Of a stretch of DNA of 64,000 nt, positions 59,738 through 64,000 are shown piece after piece. The notes under the pieces were generated by a model that saw only the letters and a list, made by a program, of their open reading frames with translations, did not search any database and was not told the DNA's origin. This DNA comes from Bacteroidota bacterium. GTDB lineage: Bacteria; Bacteroidota; Bacteroidia; Chitinophagales; Saprospiraceae. The stretch covers positions 62,001-126,000 of the forward strand of contig JAKQHS010000031.1 in NCBI GenBank assembly GCA_029557915.1, given 5' to 3'. The translations under genes and the position numbers were made by a program. Within the stretch, counting starts at the first letter, position 1. Each line of letters begins with the position of its first letter.

Positions 59738-60862
59738 ATGAAAAAAATATATTTGATTTCCTGCCTGAGTCTGATTCTTATATCGGTAAGCGGGCCATTG
59801 CAAGGCCAATTATTACGTCTTCCTGATGCCAACGTGACCAATCTCAAGGCTTCGGTTGGCCGCACGGTGGGAGTCACCGATATTATGATCCGGTACAATT
59901 CGCCTGCCGTCCGCGGACGGGAGGGAGGGATCTGGGGTACGGCGATTGTGCCCTATGGATATAACGTACTGGGCTTTGGATCAAACATGGAATCCCCCTG
60001 GAGGGCAGGTGCCAATGAGAGCACCACGATTTCTTTTTCCACCGACGTCACCATTCAGGGCAAGCCCTTAAAAGCCGGCCAATACGGTTTCTTCATCGCC
60101 GTTTACCCGGATTCCTGCATCCTGATTTTTAATCAGAATACCAAGGGCTGGGGCAGCTATTTTTATGACAAAGGCCTCGACGTCCTGAAAGTGGCCACCC
60201 GACAGCAAAAAAACATGCCCGCCAGCAAAGAGAGGCTTGAATATGCTTTCTCCAACCAGACCGACCGGTCCGTCGAAATTGCCCTGGAATGGGAACGCTG
60301 GAGGATCCCTTTTAAGGTAGAAGTGGACATAGACGGTACTACCCTGGCTTCCATTCAAAGCCAGATGAGCGGGGCTATGGGTTTTGATCCACCCAGTCTT
60401 CAGGCCGCCGCGGCCTGGTGCCTGAGCCACAATACCAATCTCGATCAGGCTTATACCTGGATCACTTCCGCCACCGATCCCAACCTGGGCGGGCTCAAGA
60501 CCTTCGCCGCCTTGTCCACCAAAGCAGGCATCCTGGGCAAGATGAATAAAAAGGAGGAAGCCGACCAGATCATGGCCCAGGCCGTGGAACAGGCCAATGC
60601 CTTCGAACTGCATGCCTATGGGCGGCAATTGCTTGCCCAGAAAAAGATGAAGGAAGCCATGGATATTTTTGAAACCAATTATAAAAAACACGAAGGCAAA
60701 TGGCCAACGGCGGTGGGCATGATGCGCGGATATTCCGCGATGGGCAATTATCCGGAAGCGCTTAAATATGCCAAAATGGGCCTCACCCAGGCTCCCGACG
60801 ACCTGAATAAAAACAGCCTCCAGGACGCAGTCAAAAAGCTGGAAGCCGGTAAACCGCTTTAG
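59738..60862 (+). CDS. Secreted DUF2911 protein with C-terminal TPR-like repeats
   Basis: The 374-residue protein starts at the ATG at 59738, which places a signal peptide (MKKIYLISCLSLILISVSGPLQGQ) at the N-terminus; a longer frame exists upstream. Residues ~27-190 are a DUF2911 domain: GVTDIMIRYNSPAVRGREGGIWG, LGFGSNMESPWRAGANESTTI, LKAGQYGFFIAVYPDSCILIFNQNTKGWGSYFYD. The C-terminal ~150 residues are helical repeats (ADQIMAQAVEQANAFELHAYGRQLLAQKKMKEAMDIFETNYKKH). Function is unknown. It is probably periplasmic. Confidence 0.88.
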   Translation: MKKIYLISCLSLILISVSGPLQGQLLRLPDANVTNLKASVGRTVGVTDIMIRYNSPAVRGREGGIWGTAIVPYGYNVLGFGSNMESPWRAGANESTTISFSTDVTIQGKPLKAGQYGFFIAVYPDSCILIFNQNTKGWGSYFYDKGLDVLKVATRQQKNMPASKERLEYAFSNQTDRSVEIALEWERWRIPFKVEVDIDGTTLASIQSQMSGAMGFDPPSLQAAAAWCLSHNTNLDQAYTWITSATDPNLGGLKTFAALSTKAGILGKMNKKEEADQIMAQAVEQANAFELHAYGRQLLAQKKMKEAMDIFETNYKKHEGKWPTAVGMMRGYSAMGNYPEALKYAKMGLTQAPDDLNKNSLQDAVKKLEAGKPL

Positions 60863-60992
60863 GCTTTGGAGAGAAAGGACAAACACCGGTTCAGGCAAGA
60901 CCTGGGATGACTCGCTAATCAAATAGTCAATGTTACATCCCGGTGTATATTGAACCACCGGATTATTTCAACATCAAACTTTCCATGCTGAC

Positions 60993-62510
60993 ATGAAACA
61001 ATGGATCATGCCCCTGGCATTTATATTCATACTGCCTTGGTCAACATTTTCAGTAACTGGCCAGGAATGGATGAATCTTTCCCTGAACTATGGCCCTTAT
61101 AAAACCGGCTTCCGTTATATTGAGACTTCGGATCCGGGAAGACCCTGCCTTACCTGTGCGAAATCGGTAACCGGCTATGCCGCCCGGGAAATGGAGATCG
61201 CGGTTTGGTACCCATCCGAAGACCGGGAAACGGCCACCATGCCCTATATTCAATATCTGAGGTTAGGACCGGCTGGAACCATTACAGATTTAAATATTTT
61301 GAAACAGGCTTTTTTCAAGAGTATCTCCGGCCTGGGCGGGGATACCAGCCTTTTCGAAACCGCTTTTGCCCCGCTCTTTCATGAGGCAACCCGGGCGCAG
61401 AAGGACCCTACCCTGGCGCCGGGCCGATGGCCATTGATCCTCTATCCGGATCAACCTCATTTTCAAAACACCCTTTGCGAATTCCTGGCTTCACATGGTT
61501 ATATCGTGGCTTCGCCCAGGATTAAAGGGACTTTCCGTGCGGAACCTGAATATAATCCTGCAGGGATCGAAACGGGCACGGATGACCTGGCCTTCACCCT
61601 GGCTTATATGCGCAGCCATTTTCAGGTCAACCGGGAATTTGCTTTCATCGGCACCGGTTTCAATGCCACCCTCGGGCTTGCCCTGTCTTTCAAAAACAAA
61701 GATTTGGCGGCCTTGGTCAGCCTGGAGGGAGGCATTACCACTCCCTTTGAAGCAGGCCTGATCTTAAAGAGCCCATATTTTGATCTCCGGCAATGCTCGG
61801 TACCGATGCTGGTGATTCACGCCCCGCACCCCGATGTCAAACCCGAATTGACCCACCGGTATAAATATTCGGAGAGGGTTTATCAATCTTATCCCCAATC
61901 CTCCGAGTTTTATTTCCTCAATTTCGGCCTCTGGGAGAAAAAGGTCCGGAATATTTTCCCCAAAGCCAACCGGGCAAATACCTGGGAAAGTTTTGAAATT
62001 TCAGCCCAATCGGTCCAACTCTTCCTGGATTGGAAATTGAAAAAGGATGAAAAAAGTAAATCCTTGCTGTTGGAAAACGACTGGCCGCCGGAACTGATGC
62101 AAACCTCGGTACGCCCTGCCGTTCCGATTCCCCCTGACCATGAACAACTTTCTGAAGTATGGGAAAAGAAGGGCATCGATTCCCTTAACATGATTTACCG
62201 GAACCTCAGGGCATACGATAATCAACCTTTTGATTTCAGCTCCTTCTATCAATTGAGCCAGAAAATGATCGAACAATCGAGATTCAGGGACCTTTTGTCC
62301 TGGGCCCTTCTTTTTGCCGACGCACATCCGGGATCGGCCATTCCTTATTCCCTGCAAGGCCGCGCCCACCTTGAATTGAGCAATAAAGCGGAAGCAAAGA
62401 AAAATTATGAAAAAGCATTATCCCTGCTCGGACAGGATCCCGAGCTCAATGCGGAAGAAAAAAATTATTTCGGACAAGCCATTGAAACAAGGATCAGAAG
62501 TTTAAACTAA
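60993..62510 (+). CDS. Secreted alpha/beta-hydrolase-fold protein with degenerate nucleophile site, TPR C-terminus
   Basis: The 505-residue protein has a signal peptide (MPLAFIFILPWSTFSVTGQ). The fold resembles the platelet-activating-factor acetylhydrolase/dienelactone group: MEIAVWYPSEDRET, GRWPLILYPDQPHFQNTLCEFLASHGYIVASP and DLAFTLAYMRSHFQVN. The nucleophile elbow that should read G-x-S-x-G reads FIGTGFNATLG, with Gly where Ser is expected. The later VPMLVIHAPHPDV keeps a possible acid region. The C-terminal ~80 residues look like a TPR pair (FADAHPGSAIPYSLQGRAHLELSNKAEAKKNYEKAL). It is probably a non-enzymatic binding protein. It precedes an NTF2-like gene by 12 bases. Confidence 0.78.
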   Translation: MKQWIMPLAFIFILPWSTFSVTGQEWMNLSLNYGPYKTGFRYIETSDPGRPCLTCAKSVTGYAAREMEIAVWYPSEDRETATMPYIQYLRLGPAGTITDLNILKQAFFKSISGLGGDTSLFETAFAPLFHEATRAQKDPTLAPGRWPLILYPDQPHFQNTLCEFLASHGYIVASPRIKGTFRAEPEYNPAGIETGTDDLAFTLAYMRSHFQVNREFAFIGTGFNATLGLALSFKNKDLAALVSLEGGITTPFEAGLILKSPYFDLRQCSVPMLVIHAPHPDVKPELTHRYKYSERVYQSYPQSSEFYFLNFGLWEKKVRNIFPKANRANTWESFEISAQSVQLFLDWKLKKDEKSKSLLLENDWPPELMQTSVRPAVPIPPDHEQLSEVWEKKGIDSLNMIYRNLRAYDNQPFDFSSFYQLSQKMIEQSRFRDLLSWALLFADAHPGSAIPYSLQGRAHLELSNKAEAKKNYEKALSLLGQDPELNAEEKNYFGQAIETRIRSLN

Positions 62511-62522
62511 ACCCGTTCGAAT

Positions 62523-62954
62523 ATGAAACCGTTATTTGTAATCGCAGCCCTTGCCCTGTCCTTTCCCATCCAAGCCCAAAGCCCTGAAGACTCCGTAGCC
62601 ATCAAAAAGGCAGCCCTGGATTATGTGGAAGGCTTTTTTACAGCCGACAGCAGCAGGCTCACTCAAGCCATGTCTCCCGAATTGACCAAAAGGATCATTG
62701 ACCATCGCAGCGGGAAGAGCAAACTCCTGACCATCGGTTTAAAAGAATTGATCGGGTATACCCGGATGGGAAAAATACCGGATAAAAATCCGGATGAACC
62801 GTTTAAGGCCAAAGTGGAAATTTACGACATTGCCGGAGGTATCGCCCTCGCAAAGGTCAGCACCAACAAAATGCCTGAGTTTTTTGATTATATCCAGGCA
62901 GGTAAAATGAACGGGGAATGGAAAATCATCAACGTATTGTGGGCCTTTAATTGA
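62523..62954 (+). CDS. Secreted NTF2-like (lumazine-binding-type) protein
   Basis: The 143-residue protein has a signal peptide (FVIAALALSFPIQAQ) and a small cone-shaped NTF2-like domain: AALDYVEGFFTADSSRLTQAMSPELTKRII, IYDIAGGIALAKVSTNKMPEFFDYIQAGKMNGEWKIINVLW. It resembles the protein encoded at 23129-23566 in plan but is diverged. It is likely cotranscribed with the hydrolase-fold gene. No ligand can be named. Confidence 0.8.
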   Translation: MKPLFVIAALALSFPIQAQSPEDSVAIKKAALDYVEGFFTADSSRLTQAMSPELTKRIIDHRSGKSKLLTIGLKELIGYTRMGKIPDKNPDEPFKAKVEIYDIAGGIALAKVSTNKMPEFFDYIQAGKMNGEWKIINVLWAFN

Positions 62955-63034
62955 GGTATTCAAGGGTTTGGATCGAACCATGGCAACCTTAAGCTTCCTC
63001 TCCGGAGGCTTTACAAAATTTTTACATCCCTTTT

Positions 63035-63060
63035 ACAGCTTTTTACCAAGATAAAGCTGT
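63035..63060 (+). terminator. Possible weak terminator after the NTF2-like gene
   Basis: ACAGCTTT and AAAGCTGT form an 8-bp stem with a ten-base loop, about 80 bases after the stop. No T-run follows, so efficiency is doubtful. Confidence 0.35.
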
Positions 63061-63116
63061 GGGAGGGTTGACTCCCGGTATTTTTATGCCATTCTTTCAC
63101 CAAAATCATTTTAGCC

Positions 63117-64000
63117 ATGAAAATTCATACTTGTACTTTTTTGCTCCTTCTACTATCCCCCTTTTCCGGCAGAAAAGAATTAGAATTTGCACCGACCGCC
63201 CGGATCACAAGCAGTCCGCAAAAACTCAACAATGAAAAGCCGGGCCTGAAAAACATCATTTTTAAGTCCACGGATGGCGGGCAGACCTGGCAGGACATCA
63301 GTGAAGGCCTTCCCGAAAATTTTAAGGAAAATGGCTTCTATGCAAACGACCAGGGGATCTATTTACTGTATGGTAACGGGGTCTATCACAGAAATATAAA
63401 TTCCCAATCCCCTTTTTGGGAAAAAGAGATTTTGATCAATAAGCAGCCCAATATTGCCCCAGGTGATTCCAGCTTATTTGCATACGGCAACGATGGCCCG
63501 TTTTTACAAAAAATAAACGGAACCAGGGTTTGGTCGCCCTTGTATTCAAATTTTCAGGGTGGAGCGATCCATGCCCTTTTGGAGACAAAAGGAGGTTCGG
63601 TTTTCATCTGTTCCGACCGTGGCCTATATAAATCCGACAAGAGTGGCAAAAGCTGGAAACAAGTCCACACAGGAGGCTGGGTGATGAAATTAGCAGAGTC
63701 AAACGGTGTACTCCTTGCAACCAGCCAGGGGGGGATATTAAGATCGACCGATGAGGGTGAACATTGGGATTTGGTGATCAGCGAGGGCGGTGTGGGCATC
63801 GCCGTGGAATGCATCAACGGCGGATTCGCCGCCATCACCTACAATACGGAATCGAAGACCAGAAGAGTGCGAATATCCTACGACGGCGGGAAAACCTGGT
63901 CGCCCATTGACGCCGGCCTTCCGCCAAGCCTTTCCATAGCTTCCATAATTCAGGCTGGCGAAAACTTCTATTGTGGTCATCCCGACGGCATTTTCAGATC
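63117..64000 (+). CDS. Secreted Asp-box (BNR) beta-propeller protein, partial
   Basis: From the ATG at 63117 the frame is open for 294 codons to the window edge. A short hydrophobic N-terminus (CTFLLLLLSPFSG) acts as an export signal. At least four Asp-box motifs are present: KSTDGGQTWQDI, KSDKSGKSWKQV, RSTDEGEHWDLV and SYDGGKTWSPI, the S-x-D-x-G-x-T-W turn of sialidase/BNR propellers. No sialidase active-site arginines can be judged from the partial sequence. A sorting domain at the C-terminus would be outside the window. Confidence 0.85.
   Translation, partial: MKIHTCTFLLLLLSPFSGRKELEFAPTARITSSPQKLNNEKPGLKNIIFKSTDGGQTWQDISEGLPENFKENGFYANDQGIYLLYGNGVYHRNINSQSPFWEKEILINKQPNIAPGDSSLFAYGNDGPFLQKINGTRVWSPLYSNFQGGAIHALLETKGGSVFICSDRGLYKSDKSGKSWKQVHTGGWVMKLAESNGVLLATSQGGILRSTDEGEHWDLVISEGGVGIAVECINGGFAAITYNTESKTRRVRISYDGGKTWSPIDAGLPPSLSIASIIQAGENFYCGHPDGIFR

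Overview
The window looks like chromosomal DNA of an aerobic, Saprospiria-like member of the Bacteroidota. Evidence: a large secreted repeat protein ends in a type IX secretion sorting domain. Many genes are preceded by TAnnTTTG (-7) boxes instead of Shine-Dalgarno sequences. The cbb3 oxidase has a fused CcoN-CcoO subunit. Families typical of the phylum are present (DUF1080, DUF2911, GH127, M1 peptidase). Gene order is mosaic, and no phage, insertion sequence or CRISPR array was seen. The assignment below phylum level is inference.

Layout. 1-6.2 kb: two tandem paralogous giant secreted proteins built from ~115-residue repeats, on the minus strand; the left one runs off the window. 6.5-20.7 kb: housekeeping genes (metallophosphoesterase, topA, tilS, pyrC, purK-purE, an A-type Fe-S carrier, a split 5'-nucleotidase pair, dnaA) mixed with small lipoproteins. 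20.8-27.6 kb: secreted hydrolases (GH127, M1 peptidase, BNR_4 protein) and tRNA-Ser. 27.9-39.9 kb: a stress-flavoured neighbourhood (baeRF-type protein, Na/Pi transporter, AI-2E permease, erythromycin-esterase-like protein, alpha/beta hydrolase, phosphoribosyltransferase, phospholipase D/cardiolipin synthase, DUF457, membrane flavodoxin, DUF2267, Hsp20).

39.9-51.9 kb is the most coherent unit: a minus-strand cbb3 oxidase cluster. In transcription order it reads uspA, ccoS, ccoNO, ccoQ, ccoP, a GreA-like factor, ccoG, ccoH, a TauE/SafE protein, ccoI, a PAS histidine kinase and a receiver-cNMP-Crp hybrid regulator. Several genes overlap by ATGA. A perfect FNR/Anr-type palindrome (TTGAT-N4-ATCAA) lies 40 bp before uspA. 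The arrangement suggests a self-contained oxygen or redox circuit in which sensor and regulator are encoded with the oxidase and its assembly factors. The two tiny genes ccoQ and ccoS were found by direct translation.

52.2-64 kb: tRNA-Pro, a TPR-containing class III adenylate cyclase, a large nuclease-helicase flanked by inverted copies of a dispersed repeat, and a run of secreted proteins (DUF1080, DUF2911-TPR, a hydrolase-fold protein lacking its nucleophile, an NTF2-like protein and a partial Asp-box propeller). Intergenic spaces at 20.7, 52.0, 59.3 and 59.5 kb carry unrelated tandem arrays that all have a 7-bp period.
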